A stretch of 42,012 nt of DNA from assembly GCF_001418565.1 (NCBI RefSeq), contig NZ_LIQQ01000187.1, positions 1 through 42,012 on the forward strand. The letters are read 5' to 3'. The DNA comes from Streptomyces graminilatus (lineage in GTDB: Bacteria > Actinomycetota > Actinomycetes > Streptomycetales > Streptomycetaceae). The position numbers were made by a program, and so were the translations under genes. Under the pieces are notes generated by a model that did no database searches, was not told the DNA's origin, and saw only the letters and a list, made by a program, of their open reading frames with translations. Below, piece by piece: positions 1-8,547 of this stretch (position 1 is the first letter of the stretch; each line of letters begins with the position of its first letter).

Positions 1-2782
1 CGTCCCGCCCCAGGTCACCCTCCCCGACCGGGGCATCTACGACACGGCGACCGCGTCCTCATGGACCGACGGCTTCCTCACCGGCAACGGCGAGTACGGC
101 GCCCTTCTGTACGGGGCGCCCGCGCTGGAGAAGGTCATCTTCAACCACCAGCGGTTCGTGCTGCCCAACGGCACCCGCGACACAGCGCCACCGGTGATCT
201 CCGGCCGACTGGACTCCGTACGGGACAAGGCGCTGGCCGGTGACTACTCCGGGGCGCAGTCGACGTTCGCCTCCGGCTGGAGCCTGAAGTGGACCCAGAC
301 GTACCACCCCGGCTACGAGCTCCAGCTCAGCACCCCCGGCATGACCACGGTCAACGACTACGCCCGCATCACCGACTTCCGCACCGGCGAGGTCACCCAC
401 ACCTGGACCGACCAGGCCGGTACCTGGAAGCGGCACGCCTTCGCCTCCCGCGCCGACAAGGTCGTCGTCCACGAACTGCTGCCCGCGACGGGCCGCACCG
501 TCGACACCACCCTCAGCGTCAACACCGCGCTGGAGGGCACCCCGTCGAGCGTCACCTTCGCCACGACGGCCACGGTGAGCGGCGGAGACGGCTACCTGAA
601 CCTGCGCGGCACCTACCCCGCCGGACAGGGCGCGTTCGGCTACGAGGGTGTCACCCGGGTCGTCGTATCGGGACCCGGCGCCTCGGTGACCGTCAGCGGC
701 TCGACCCTGGTCGTGGCCCGCGCCACCAAGGTGCTGCTGCTGACCAAGCTGGGCCGGTACGAGACCTCCACCGGCTGGGACCCCAAGCCGCTGCACAGCG
801 CGCTGGCCGCCCTCACCGCGGACTACGCCACCCTGCTGTCCCGCCACAGCACCCCGCACTCGGCGCTGTACGACCGCTCCAGCCTGGACCTCGACGTCTC
901 CGCGGCCGACCGGCGATTGTCCACCAGTGAGCTGATCGCACGTCAGAACAACGACAGGTCGGTCATCGACCCGGCCCTGCTGGAACGCCTCTACGACTCC
1001 GGCCGCTACTTCTTCGTCAGCTCCAGCGGGATCCTGCCACCCCGGCTGACCGGCATCTGGACCGGCACCTGGAACGGTGCCTGGGCGGACGACTTCACCA
1101 CCGACGCCAACGTCAACTTCCAGGTCGCGGGCGGCAACATCCTCGACCTCACCGACGCCATGCAGGGCTACTTCGACCTCGTACTGGGGCAACTCGCCGA
1201 CTGGCGCACCAACGCCCGGAACATCTACGGCACGCGCGGCTTCCTCGCCCCCATCCGTACCGACGGCGAATCCGGCCACATGCTCCACTTCGACGGAGGC
1301 TTCGCCGGTCAGACCTGGACCGGCGGCGCCGACTGGCTGCTCTACCCGCTCCTGGAGTACTACCAGGTCACCGGTGACGCGGCCTTCCTGAAGAACAGGC
1401 TCGGCCCCGCCCTGATGGAACTCGCCCTGTTCTACGAGGACTTCCTCACCCGCACCGACGCCGACGGCAAGGTCGTCTTCGTACCGTGCTTCTCGGTGGA
1501 GAACAAACCCGGCAACACCAACCAGTTCCTGTCGGTCAACGCGACCGGGGAGATCGCCGCCGGCCGGCACGCCCTCGAAGCGGCCATCGACGCGGCGAAC
1601 ACCCTGGGCGTCGAGCAGGGCAGCGGACAGGGCGTGGCGCGCTGGACGGCGCTGCTGGCCAAAATGCCCGCACACCGTGTCAACGGCGACGGAGCCCTGG
1701 CGGAATGGGCCTGGCCCAGCCTCACCGACCACTACAACAACAACCACGCCCAGCACATGTACGGCGCCTGGCCCCTCCACGAGATCAACCCCGAGGACGA
1801 GCCGGACCTGGTGCTGCGCGCCCGCAAGGCCCTCGACCTGCGCGGCGACGAGACCAAGGCCGCCCACGGCGCCATTCACCGGACCTTCGCCCGGGCCCGC
1901 CTCAAGGACGGCGCCGGTGTCTACGGCAACATCAGGAAAATCGTCGGCAACAACATGGTCTTCAGGTCGCTGATGACCTCCCACAACCCCAACCTGACGA
2001 CCTACAACGCGGACGCGGCCAACGCCCTGCCCGCGATGCTCTCCGAGGTACTGCTCTACACCCGCCCAGGCATCCTCGAACTGCTGCCCGCCCTGCCCGA
2101 CCAGCTCGCCAAGGGCACCATCAAGGGCGTACTGGGCCGCAACCGGATCCGGATCGAGAGCCTGGCCTGGGATCTCGCGGGGCGCACGGCGACCGTCGTC
2201 CTGACCTCGGCCGTCACCCAGGACATCACCCTGATCTCCCGTCGCGGCATGACATCGGTGACCACGGCGGCGACAGTCGCCCCGTCGTCATTGGGCGGTC
2301 ACGCCCGGGTCGTGTCCCTGACCGCGGGAACCCGGACGACCGTCACCATCGGCCTGCTCACCGGCGCCTTCCGCCTGGTGAACCGCAGAAGCGGCAAGGT
2401 GCTGGACCTCAAGGACGGTTCGACCGCCTCCGGGGCCACGGCGATCCTGTGGCCGTGGAACGGCGGCACCAACCAGCAGTGGCGCTTCCTGCCGAACCAC
2501 GACGGGTCCTTCCGTCTGGCGAGCGTCAGGAGCGGAAAGGTCCTGGAGTCACCGGGAGGATCGACCGCCAAGGGGCAGGTCCTCGACCAGTGGACGGACG
2601 ACTCGGCGTCTCACCAGTGGTGGAAGCTCGTCCCCACGAGCGGCGGCCACTACCGCCTCGTCAATGCCAGGAGCGGCCTGTGCGCGGACGCGGAGAACGG
2701 CGCCACGGCTGACGGCACCCGAGTCATCCAGTGGTCCACCGACGGCGGCTCGAACCAGGAGTGGCAGATCGTGGCGGTGTGA
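1..2782 (+). CDS. GH95-type alpha-L-fucosidase with C-terminal ricin-type lectin domain (5' end outside window)
   Basis: The gene enters the window already open (codons in phase from base 2), so its true start and any signal peptide are not seen; 926 residues are visible. The beginning, WTDGFLTGNGEYGALLYGAP, is the N-terminal beta-domain signature of glycoside hydrolase family 95. A T-x-x-N-V-N motif near base 1107 matches the family Asn pair. SVENKPGN carries the likely general acid Glu (visible residue 500), and YNADAANALPAMLSEVLL carries the likely Asp of the catalytic centre (visible residue 671), followed by the typical LELLPALPDQ segment. After about residue 789 come three QxW-type repeats (QQW, HQWW, QEW) of a ricin B/CBM13 sugar-binding domain. 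Family knowledge: GH95 enzymes are inverting fucosidases or galactosidases acting on plant or host glycans, usually secreted. The exact substrate is not readable. It stops at TGA just before a strong hairpin. Confidence 0.88.
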   Translation, partial: VPPQVTLPDRGIYDTATASSWTDGFLTGNGEYGALLYGAPALEKVIFNHQRFVLPNGTRDTAPPVISGRLDSVRDKALAGDYSGAQSTFASGWSLKWTQTYHPGYELQLSTPGMTTVNDYARITDFRTGEVTHTWTDQAGTWKRHAFASRADKVVVHELLPATGRTVDTTLSVNTALEGTPSSVTFATTATVSGGDGYLNLRGTYPAGQGAFGYEGVTRVVVSGPGASVTVSGSTLVVARATKVLLLTKLGRYETSTGWDPKPLHSALAALTADYATLLSRHSTPHSALYDRSSLDLDVSAADRRLSTSELIARQNNDRSVIDPALLERLYDSGRYFFVSSSGILPPRLTGIWTGTWNGAWADDFTTDANVNFQVAGGNILDLTDAMQGYFDLVLGQLADWRTNARNIYGTRGFLAPIRTDGESGHMLHFDGGFAGQTWTGGADWLLYPLLEYYQVTGDAAFLKNRLGPALMELALFYEDFLTRTDADGKVVFVPCFSVENKPGNTNQFLSVNATGEIAAGRHALEAAIDAANTLGVEQGSGQGVARWTALLAKMPAHRVNGDGALAEWAWPSLTDHYNNNHAQHMYGAWPLHEINPEDEPDLVLRARKALDLRGDETKAAHGAIHRTFARARLKDGAGVYGNIRKIVGNNMVFRSLMTSHNPNLTTYNADAANALPAMLSEVLLYTRPGILELLPALPDQLAKGTIKGVLGRNRIRIESLAWDLAGRTATVVLTSAVTQDITLISRRGMTSVTTAATVAPSSLGGHARVVSLTAGTRTTVTIGLLTGAFRLVNRRSGKVLDLKDGSTASGATAILWPWNGGTNQQWRFLPNHDGSFRLASVRSGKVLESPGGSTAKGQVLDQWTDDSASHQWWKLVPTSGGHYRLVNARSGLCADAENGATADGTRVIQWSTDGGSNQEWQIVAV

Positions 2783-2860
2783 GCCACGGGTGCCGCGCGG
2801 GCACCCGGTCACCCGGCCGACGAGCGGCGGTCCGTGCCCCCCGTCGTCGAGAACACCGAC

Positions 2861-2890
2861 GCGGCGCCTCCGGAGTACAGGAGGCGCCGC
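2861..2890. terminator. Intrinsic terminator hairpin between convergent genes
   Basis: Perfect 11-bp inverted repeat, gcggcgcctcc with its complement, around an 8-base loop. It lies 79 bp after the GH95 stop and 50 bp before the stop of the convergent CopD-like gene, so it can serve both. No U-tract follows, as is usual in high-GC actinobacteria. Confidence 0.8.
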
Positions 2891-2939
2891 GCTGTGACTC
2901 CGCGCTCGCGAGGTCAGGGCGGCCCGGCCGCGCTGCCGG

Positions 2940-4115
2940 TCAGGCAGGATCGGCAGCGGTGGCCGGTCGGCGGGAGAGCGCGTCGGATGCCTTGGCCGTG
3001 GCCCAGAGGGACACGGCGAGGGTGAGGGTGAGGGCCGCGCCCGCGGCGAACACGCCGGCCGACGGCTCGGCGTCCGGGACACCGGCTTCCGTACGGGCGG
3101 AACCCGTGAGGAAGGGGACCACCACGAGGACGGCCAGGCCCAGGACGATCTCGCCCCAGACGACCTTGGGGAAGTGCCGCAGCGTCAGGAGGAAGAGTGA
3201 CGTGGTCTCGCCCGCGCGGCGGGCCTGGGCCATGCGCGGCATCAGCCAGAACTGGTTGAAGGCGCCCGCGGTGACCAGCCCCAGGACGAGGACGAGCTTC
3301 ACCAGCAGGGCGATGCCGTAACCGGTGGTCCACAACTGGCTGATCGAGCCGACGTGTTCCCAGCTCATCCACAGGCCCGAGACGACGACGGCGGCGACGC
3401 AGACCATCGCGACGAAGCTGAAGCGGCGCCACATGTCGGCCCAGACCAGACCCGCGTCGGAGCTCAAGTGCCGGCGGGTACCGGCGAGGACGCTCAGCAG
3501 GACCAGACCGCCGAGCCACACCGTGCCACTGATGATGTGGACCTGGGTGAAGGCCCGGTCGAGGAGGTCGGCAGCCCTCTCCGGGGCGGTGGCCGGGACC
3601 GAGGGGATCAGTGTCACCGCGAGTGCGAGGGGCAGGGCGGTGAGGGCGATCGCGTCGAGTCTTCGCCGGGCGCCGGGGGCGAACAGGGTCATGAGGACGG
3701 CCGCGGTGACGAGCAGGACGATGTTCTGCACCAGGAAGATGGTGCCCTGCGCGATCCAGTCGCCCTTGTCGGCCGGGGCCCGCAGGAACTGCCATATCCG
3801 GTGCGGGGCGAGCGCGTCGCCGAACGGCATGCCTTCGCCTGACCGGGCCACACGCGCGGCGAGTTGGAGGTATCCGGCCACCAGCAGCACCACGCCGGAC
3901 CATGCGAGGAAGCTCGCAGACCGACGGCGCAGCACGGCGACGTCGTCGGCCGGGTCGGAAGATCCCATGACGGAGGGGCGAACAGTGGTGGCGTAGGTGA
4001 CAAGACCGCCGATGGCGCCGGTCAGGCCGATGAAGTAGCCCGTCTTGGTCATGGCCCGCCAGGATGTGGGCAGGGTGTATCCGGCCGTCTCCGCGGCCAG
4101 CAGCAGTGCACTCAT
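2940..4115 (-). CDS. CopD-family multi-pass membrane protein
   Basis: Predicted 391-residue integral membrane protein with roughly eight or nine hydrophobic segments. The segment VHIISGTVWLGGLVLLSVL is the characteristic CopD-domain helix (His, then GxxWxGGL), followed by NQFWLMPRM. CopD proteins are inner-membrane proteins linked to copper import or handling; many actinobacterial members are of uncertain substrate. There is no fused CopC domain at the N terminus and no separate CopC gene nearby. The ATG at 4115 is chosen because translation from it opens into a hydrophobic helix and a promoter-like A/T-rich region lies immediately upstream. The start codon touches an almost perfect iron box, so the protein is probably made under iron limitation, hinting at an iron or haem role rather than copper. 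Family assignment is firm, metal specificity is not. Confidence 0.82.
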   Translation of the reverse strand: MSALLLAAETAGYTLPTSWRAMTKTGYFIGLTGAIGGLVTYATTVRPSVMGSSDPADDVAVLRRRSASFLAWSGVVLLVAGYLQLAARVARSGEGMPFGDALAPHRIWQFLRAPADKGDWIAQGTIFLVQNIVLLVTAAVLMTLFAPGARRRLDAIALTALPLALAVTLIPSVPATAPERAADLLDRAFTQVHIISGTVWLGGLVLLSVLAGTRRHLSSDAGLVWADMWRRFSFVAMVCVAAVVVSGLWMSWEHVGSISQLWTTGYGIALLVKLVLVLGLVTAGAFNQFWLMPRMAQARRAGETTSLFLLTLRHFPKVVWGEIVLGLAVLVVVPFLTGSARTEAGVPDAEPSAGVFAAGAALTLTLAVSLWATAKASDALSRRPATAADPA

Positions 4116-4133
4116 AAGGTGAGGCTAACCTAA
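4115..4133. promoter_or_regulatory. Iron box (DmdR1/IdeR/DtxR-type operator)
   Basis: The 19-base sequence TAAGGTGAGGCTAACCTAA matches the DtxR-family consensus TTAGGTTAGGCTAACCTAA at 17 of 19 positions. It covers the first base of the CopD-like start codon and extends into the A/T-rich promoter. In Streptomyces, DmdR1 with Fe(II) represses from such boxes. Binding here would block transcription start or early elongation. Confidence 0.8.
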
Positions 4134-4198
4134 GTTTAGAGTAAAATCGCACAGCTGGTGGGCGTGGTCGCGTATGAATTCCGGCTCAGGACAAGGGT

Positions 4199-4228
4199 GG
4201 GTGGCCCCGTCGGGCGACGGGGCCACCC
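4199..4228. terminator. Intrinsic terminator of the NmrA-like gene
   Basis: Perfect 13-bp stem (gggtggccccgtc and its complement) with a 4-base loop. It sits 6 bp past the stop of the minus-strand gene ending at 4235 and upstream of the CopD-like promoter, so it isolates the two transcription units. Confidence 0.85.
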
Positions 4229-4234
4229 GGGGGC

Positions 4235-4981
4235 CTACTTCTGCCGGGCGAGCCAGTCGGCGAACGTGGTCTCGGCGATGTGCGCGTCGGGACCCGGCAG
4301 GAGCGTGTCGTCCTCCAGTTCGGCGCCCCAGTACGTCGCCCGCGGGTCCGTGACGATCTCGCGGGGGTCGTTCTGGGCGGTGAGCCCCATGCGGATGAAC
4401 TCCTCGAGCTGGAACGCCTCGGGACCGGCCACCTCCACCACGCCGTTGGCCGGGTCGCCGACCGCCGTACGGCCGACTGCCGCGGCGACGTCGTCGGAGA
4501 CGATGGGCTGGATCCTCCCGGCGGGCAGGCGCACGGTGTCGCCCTCGGTGACCCCGTCGGCGAGCCCCTTCGCGAACTCGAAGAACTGCGTCGCGTGGAC
4601 GATGGAGTACGGCATGCCGGACGCCTTGACCAGCTCTTCCTGGGCCTGCTTGGCGCGGAAGTAGCCGCTTCCCAGGAGACGGTCGGTGCCGACCACGGAC
4701 AGCGCCACATGGTGTGCCACACCGGCCTCGGCCTCCGCCTTGAGGAGGTTGGCCGTGGACGTACGGAAGAAGTCCATGACGGCGCTGTCCTCGAAGGAGG
4801 GCGAGTTGGACACGTCCACGACGACCGACGCACCCTTGAGGACCTCGGCCAGGCCTTCGCCCGTCAGGGTGTTGACGCCGGTGCTCGGCGCCGCCGCGAC
4901 CGCCTCGTGGCCGTGCTCGTTGAGCTCGCCGACCAGCTTCGAGCCGATGAGCCCGGTGCCACCGATCACTACGACCTTCAT
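4235..4981 (-). CDS. NmrA-like atypical SDR, NAD(P)-binding oxidoreductase or sensor
   Basis: Predicted 248-residue Rossmann-fold protein. It opens MKVVVIGGTGLIGSKLV, with the GxxGxxG dinucleotide-binding loop of the atypical short-chain dehydrogenases. The YFRAKQAQEELVKASG segment occupies the place of the YxxxK helix, and MPYSIVHATQFFEF is typical of the NmrA/NAD(P)H-binding group. Members range from quinone or flavin reductases to redox-sensing regulators; the substrate cannot be read. The start at 4981 is preferred over an upstream in-frame ATG at 5026 because GAGAGG lies 8 bp before it and the fold begins at once. A single-gene unit ending in a strong terminator is likely, although the cupin gene lies about 150 bp upstream on the same strand and cotranscription is possible. 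Confidence 0.82.
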   Translation of the reverse strand: MKVVVIGGTGLIGSKLVGELNEHGHEAVAAAPSTGVNTLTGEGLAEVLKGASVVVDVSNSPSFEDSAVMDFFRTSTANLLKAEAEAGVAHHVALSVVGTDRLLGSGYFRAKQAQEELVKASGMPYSIVHATQFFEFAKGLADGVTEGDTVRLPAGRIQPIVSDDVAAAVGRTAVGDPANGVVEVAGPEAFQLEEFIRMGLTAQNDPREIVTDPRATYWGAELEDDTLLPGPDAHIAETTFADWLARQK

Positions 4982-5131
4982 AACGGATTCCTCTCGTGGG
5001 TCTGCCTGGTCACATTCGGACCGCACCAGAAGAGACCGGACAGCGACTCGGTCTGTGACAGGGGGCTCAGTCCTTCCCGGCGGAAAGATCCGGGAGACCG
5101 GGCAGAGATGTCACGGCAAGGCCGTTCGCGG

Positions 5132-5614
5132 TCAGTCCACGAAGTAGGAGTCGTGCCTGTCGAAGAACCCGGCACGTTCCTCGTCCGTGGCATCGGCCAT
5201 CTCCGACACCTTCTCGAAGTACTCCTCACGCGGTGCGCCCGGGGTGAAGAGCAGCAGCATTTCGGCCGGGGCGTCGGAGTCGTTGCGGAAGGCGTGCAGG
5301 CCACCCTGCGGCACATGCAGGAAGTCCCCCTTCCGGCCGTCGATCCACTGGGCTCCGTCGAAGAGACGCACGGTGCCGTCGAGGATGTAGAAGGACTCCG
5401 AGATGGTCTTGTGGAAGTGCGTCCTGGGGCCGCCGGCCCGCGCGCTCATCTCGACCCGGTAGAGCCCGAACTCGCCCCGTGTGGTCCGCGTCGTAGCCAG
5501 GTAGTGAATGGCGTCCTTCCCCGTCTCACCGACGCCGGGCGGGGTGTCCGCCGGGCGGAAGCCGGCGCTGACCTCCCCGCCGTCTCCCCGATACACCTGC
5601 TCCGGATACGACAT
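5132..5614 (-). CDS. Single-domain cupin protein
   Basis: Small 160-residue beta-barrel protein carrying both cupin motifs intact. Motif 1 is HFHKTISESFYILDG (HxH, Glu, Gly spacing exact) and motif 2 is GDFLHVPQGGLHAFRN (GxxxxxPxGxxHxxxN). The two His plus Glu of motif 1 and the His of motif 2 would bind one divalent metal. Such proteins are dioxygenases, isomerases or small-molecule sensors; the reaction cannot be told from sequence. Two in-frame ATGs (5623 and 5614) exist. 5614 is chosen because AAGGG then has proper ribosome-binding spacing, while at 5623 it would touch the start codon. Genes on either side on the same strand (LtrA-like upstream, NmrA-like downstream) are 100 and 150 bp away. 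Confidence 0.82.
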   Translation of the reverse strand: MSYPEQVYRGDGGEVSAGFRPADTPPGVGETGKDAIHYLATTRTTRGEFGLYRVEMSARAGGPRTHFHKTISESFYILDGTVRLFDGAQWIDGRKGDFLHVPQGGLHAFRNDSDAPAEMLLLFTPGAPREEYFEKVSEMADATDEERAGFFDRHDSYFVD

Positions 5615-5679
5615 GCTCACCATCCCTTGTGTGAAATCCGCGGTGCGAGAGGCGGTTCCGTGTGCGCGTCCACACTATT

Positions 5680-5691
5680 GACCATGTGGTC
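5680..5691. promoter_or_regulatory. Small palindrome in the promoter region of the cupin gene
   Basis: GACCA-TG-TGGTC, 5-bp arms about a 2-base centre, lies 66 bp upstream of the cupin start and just downstream of the LtrA-like stop. It could be an operator. The arms are short enough to arise by chance, so confidence is low. Confidence 0.25.
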
Positions 5692-5715
5692 CCACGGTGT
5701 GTGACACGGCCTCGC

Positions 5716-6852
5716 TCACCTCGCCCGGTCCCAGTGGCGGTTCTCCCACAGGATGAGCCCGAGCAGCACCAGGAGTGCGGACACGAGTGCCGCCGCTCCG
5801 CTGAGGTACAGCGCGGCGGGGGTGACCAGCGCGGCGACGGCGAGTGCCGCCCACAGCCGGGCGAGCGGCCAGGTTCCGGCGAGGGCGCGGTGGAAGCACG
5901 CGAGGCCGGCCAGGTACAGGGAGATGCCGAGCGGCAGGAGCAGGGCCGGGACACCGTGTGACGCGTGGTGGAACCCGTGGATGGACTTCTCCATCCCGAC
6001 CGCCGCGACCGCGATGCCGTAGACGACGACGAAGTAGGCGTAGCCGAAGGAGTAGATGGCGACGTGCGGTCGCCGGTCCGCCGGCACCCGTGCGAGGCGG
6101 GCCTCGCTCTCGCGTTCCTCGCGGCCGAAGTAGAGCCACCACATCGCCGCGCTCAGCGCCAGTACGAGGAGCGCGCCGGTGATCACCGTGGCCATCTCGT
6201 TCTCCGCCGAGGCCACGCCACCGACCTCGACGATCGACTCGCCGAGCACGATGATCACCGCGAGTCCGTGCCGCTCCACGAAGTGCCCGGCCCCCACGGT
6301 GAATTCACCGATCCCGGCGACGACGGGCGTCGCCAGCACCATGACCCAGGCCACCACCCACAGCCAGGGCCGCGTGCCGGGCGGAACCAGTCCGGCGGCC
6401 AGGACGACGAGGGCCATCACCACGTTGAGCGGCCCGACACGCATGATGCCGCGATGCCCCGACGTCCCGATGAACCCGACCAGATGAATGACGACCACGA
6501 CGAGATAGCTCGCACCGAACAGCCACGCCCACGGGCCCCGTTCGGCGACCCTGGGCACGGTGATCGACATGACGAAGAACCCCGCTGTTCCGGTCAGGAG
6601 GAGCAGCCGGGGGCCCGTGCGGTCCAGGTCGAGTGCGTTGGTCAGCCAGGCGTAGCCCCCGTACATCCACCAGATGATCGACAGCAGCGCCGCCGCCCGT
6701 GCGAGGCCGACCGGCGTCGGCAGCTCGTTGAGGACCGACGCGACCTGAGTGATCGTGAAGACGAAGACCAGATCGAAGAATAGCTCCAGCGGCCGGACGG
6801 ACTCCACCGTGCCCTGGTCCGGCGGGCGGGGCTTGGTTATCTCATCGGTCAC
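5716..6852 (-). CDS. LtrA-family (low temperature requirement A) membrane protein
   Basis: Predicted multi-pass membrane protein of 378 residues. The N-terminal block SVRPLELFFDLVFVFTITQV and the later block HFVERHGLAVIIVLGESIVE are the two hallmarks of the LtrA family. The family is named from a Listeria gene needed for growth in the cold; its biochemical role is unknown. A longer reading from GTG at 6918 (400 residues) exists, but its first 22 residues look non-coding. GTG at 6852 starts immediately before the conserved core. Neither start has a convincing ribosome-binding site, so the N terminus is uncertain. Possibly the first gene of a loose minus-strand run with the cupin. Confidence 0.8.
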   Translation of the reverse strand: MTDEITKPRPPDQGTVESVRPLELFFDLVFVFTITQVASVLNELPTPVGLARAAALLSIIWWMYGGYAWLTNALDLDRTGPRLLLLTGTAGFFVMSITVPRVAERGPWAWLFGASYLVVVVIHLVGFIGTSGHRGIMRVGPLNVVMALVVLAAGLVPPGTRPWLWVVAWVMVLATPVVAGIGEFTVGAGHFVERHGLAVIIVLGESIVEVGGVASAENEMATVITGALLVLALSAAMWWLYFGREERESEARLARVPADRRPHVAIYSFGYAYFVVVYGIAVAAVGMEKSIHGFHHASHGVPALLLPLGISLYLAGLACFHRALAGTWPLARLWAALAVAALVTPAALYLSGAAALVSALLVLLGLILWENRHWDRAR

Positions 6853-7083
6853 GGCGGCGATTGTGCCAACCTCGGCCCACACACACCAGTTCAGGCCGGG
6901 CAGCCGGCCCCGTGTCACGGGTCTGTCCGCTCACCGCATGAGCGCCCCGCCGCTGTCGACCACACCGCAGGTCACCGTTCACCGCCCTTGGCCGGCCGTG
7001 TCACCGATGTGCGCTGCGTGATCCGTCCAACGACCCGCGAAGCGCGGCGCGTGTTCCGTCGCGGGCACCGCGCGACCCCCGAG

Positions 7084-7135
7084 GAGGTCGCCGCAGCCGT
7101 GCCTTCGCCGCCTTCGGCCTCGGCTGCGGCGCCTC
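7084..7135. terminator. Hairpin downstream of the LysM/amidase gene
   Basis: An 11-bp perfect stem, cgccgcagccg at 7089-7099 paired with cggctgcggcg at 7121-7131, with GAGG/CCTC flanks that extend it after a one-base bulge. The loop is 21 bases. It lies 15 bp beyond the stop of the minus-strand gene and probably ends its transcript. Confidence 0.55.
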
Positions 7136-7149
7136 ATGCGGAGCACGCC

Positions 7150-8547
7150 TCAGAGCTTCGGGATCCTCAGCGCCGCCCAGGTTTTGGGGCCCGGGATCCC
7201 GTCCGCGTCACCGGCCAGCTCGGTCCGGGAGCGCTGGAAGTCGGCGACGTTGCGCCTGTCCGCGTCCGACCATTCGGGTCCGGGACCCGAGGTGTAGTGC
7301 TTGCCGAAACCGAGCGCCACCAGGCGCCTTCCGAGGGCGGTGACGACGGGGCTGCGGCGGCCGGGACGGAAGAAGCCGGTCCCGGGAAACGGCTCGTACC
7401 GAGGTGCCGGTGCCGGATGCTTCGCCGGGCCCGCCGTCGGCAGTTTCAGTCGCTGTCCCACGGAGATCGCGTCGGCGTCCTTGATGGCGTTGAGGGACAG
7501 CAGGGCGGCCACGGTTGTCCGGTGCGCCGCCGCGATGGACGTCAGGGTGTCGCCCGCCTTCACCGTGTAGGTGCCGGACCCGTTGGCCGGAGGGGTTCCC
7601 CCGCCGTCGGAGTGGGGCCTGCCCGGCACGATGTCGATGTCCACGGCCCCCGGGTCCCAGTGGTCCTGGCCGGGGATCTGGGAGTGCCCGTAGTGGCCGC
7701 CCTTGTTCTCCCAGGTGAGTCTGGGACGCTCCGTCGCGTCCTCCGCGGTGGCCGGCGGGGCCCCGACGGGCCACACGTCCGGGATGCCGTGCGCGCGTAT
7801 CGCGGCGAGCAGCTTCTGGAAGTTCGGCTTGTCCTTCGGGTCGAACCCGTTCGTCCAGGGATCCCGGGCACGTCCCAGCACCTCGACCTGGACGCAGACC
7901 TTGCCGGTCCGGTTCGTGCGCTGAGTGCCGTCGTTCTTCAGCGCCCTCGCGGACTGGTCCAGGGGCCCGAACTGGCCCAGCCGGTCGGTGACGGGGCAGT
8001 AGATCACCTGCGGTTCCACCGCGCCGCGCATCAGGTAGGCCGCCACGGAGGTGAAGTAGTCGCCGCCGGCCGGGGACTCGGTGGTGTGCCACACGGCCCG
8101 CGGCGGCTCGTTCGGGGTGTCCATGTCTCCACCGATGCGCTGCGAGCCGAACCGGGTCACGCCGTCGATGTACGCCGGGCCCGAGTTGTCGGCCAGCAGA
8201 GTGTTCGCGGTGTGGCTGTCGCCGCCCAGGGGCTGCACGGACCGGACGCCGACCGGGCCGGGGCCGTCGCCTTCGTCGTCGTTCGTCTCCGGCAGCGGGC
8301 CGGGCTCGTGCGCGAGAGGCTCGGCCGCGTCGGTGGGAACGTACACGTCCAGGTCGCCGTCGTCGCGCAGGACCATGAAGGCACCCTCGATCCGCGGGTG
8401 TTCCTTGACCTGGCGCTCGGAGCCCGGAAGTTCGGCGAGGGCGCGTACCTGGTCGACGTGGGCCTGGTCGGCGGTGCCCAGATAGGTGGTGGTGATGTCG
8501 TGGGTGCCGGGGTCGGTGTGGTCGACCGCGACGTGGAAGGTGGTCAT
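7150..8547 (-). CDS. Endolysin-like N-acetylmuramoyl-L-alanine amidase with LysM and peptidoglycan-binding domains
   Basis: Predicted 465-residue protein. An N-terminal region of about 140 residues is unrecognised. It is followed by an amidase_2/PGRP-like domain: AVWHTTES near residue 153 and GHSQIPGQDHWDPG further on supply the likely zinc-binding His and Asp, and TGKVCVQVEVLG between them is typical of phage endolysins. A LysM domain follows at about residues 329-371 (TYTVKAGDTLTSIAAAH to VGQRLKLP). A C-terminal peptidoglycan-binding repeat ends the protein (EWSDADRRNVADFQRSR, then DADGIPGPKTWAALRIP). ATG at 8547 is chosen for GGAG seven bases upstream; a longer open frame upstream is proline/arginine-rich and non-coding in character. 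No signal peptide or membrane helix is seen, so export would need another route or the protein is lysin-like. It probably cleaves the amide between muramic acid and the stem peptide. Confidence 0.8.
   Translation of the reverse strand: MTTFHVAVDHTDPGTHDITTTYLGTADQAHVDQVRALAELPGSERQVKEHPRIEGAFMVLRDDGDLDVYVPTDAAEPLAHEPGPLPETNDDEGDGPGPVGVRSVQPLGGDSHTANTLLADNSGPAYIDGVTRFGSQRIGGDMDTPNEPPRAVWHTTESPAGGDYFTSVAAYLMRGAVEPQVIYCPVTDRLGQFGPLDQSARALKNDGTQRTNRTGKVCVQVEVLGRARDPWTNGFDPKDKPNFQKLLAAIRAHGIPDVWPVGAPPATAEDATERPRLTWENKGGHYGHSQIPGQDHWDPGAVDIDIVPGRPHSDGGGTPPANGSGTYTVKAGDTLTSIAAAHRTTVAALLSLNAIKDADAISVGQRLKLPTAGPAKHPAPAPRYEPFPGTGFFRPGRRSPVVTALGRRLVALGFGKHYTSGPGPEWSDADRRNVADFQRSRTELAGDADGIPGPKTWAALRIPKL

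Noticed and set aside
59..1984. Long minus-strand open frame opposite the GH95 gene
   Set aside because: Val/Gly-rich composition typical of an antisense shadow in high-GC DNA; the plus strand carries clear GH95 motifs.
2914..4152. Alternative 412-codon minus-strand frame over the CopD-like gene
   Set aside because: Arginine/proline-rich out-of-frame reading; the 391-codon frame has the membrane helices and CopD motif.
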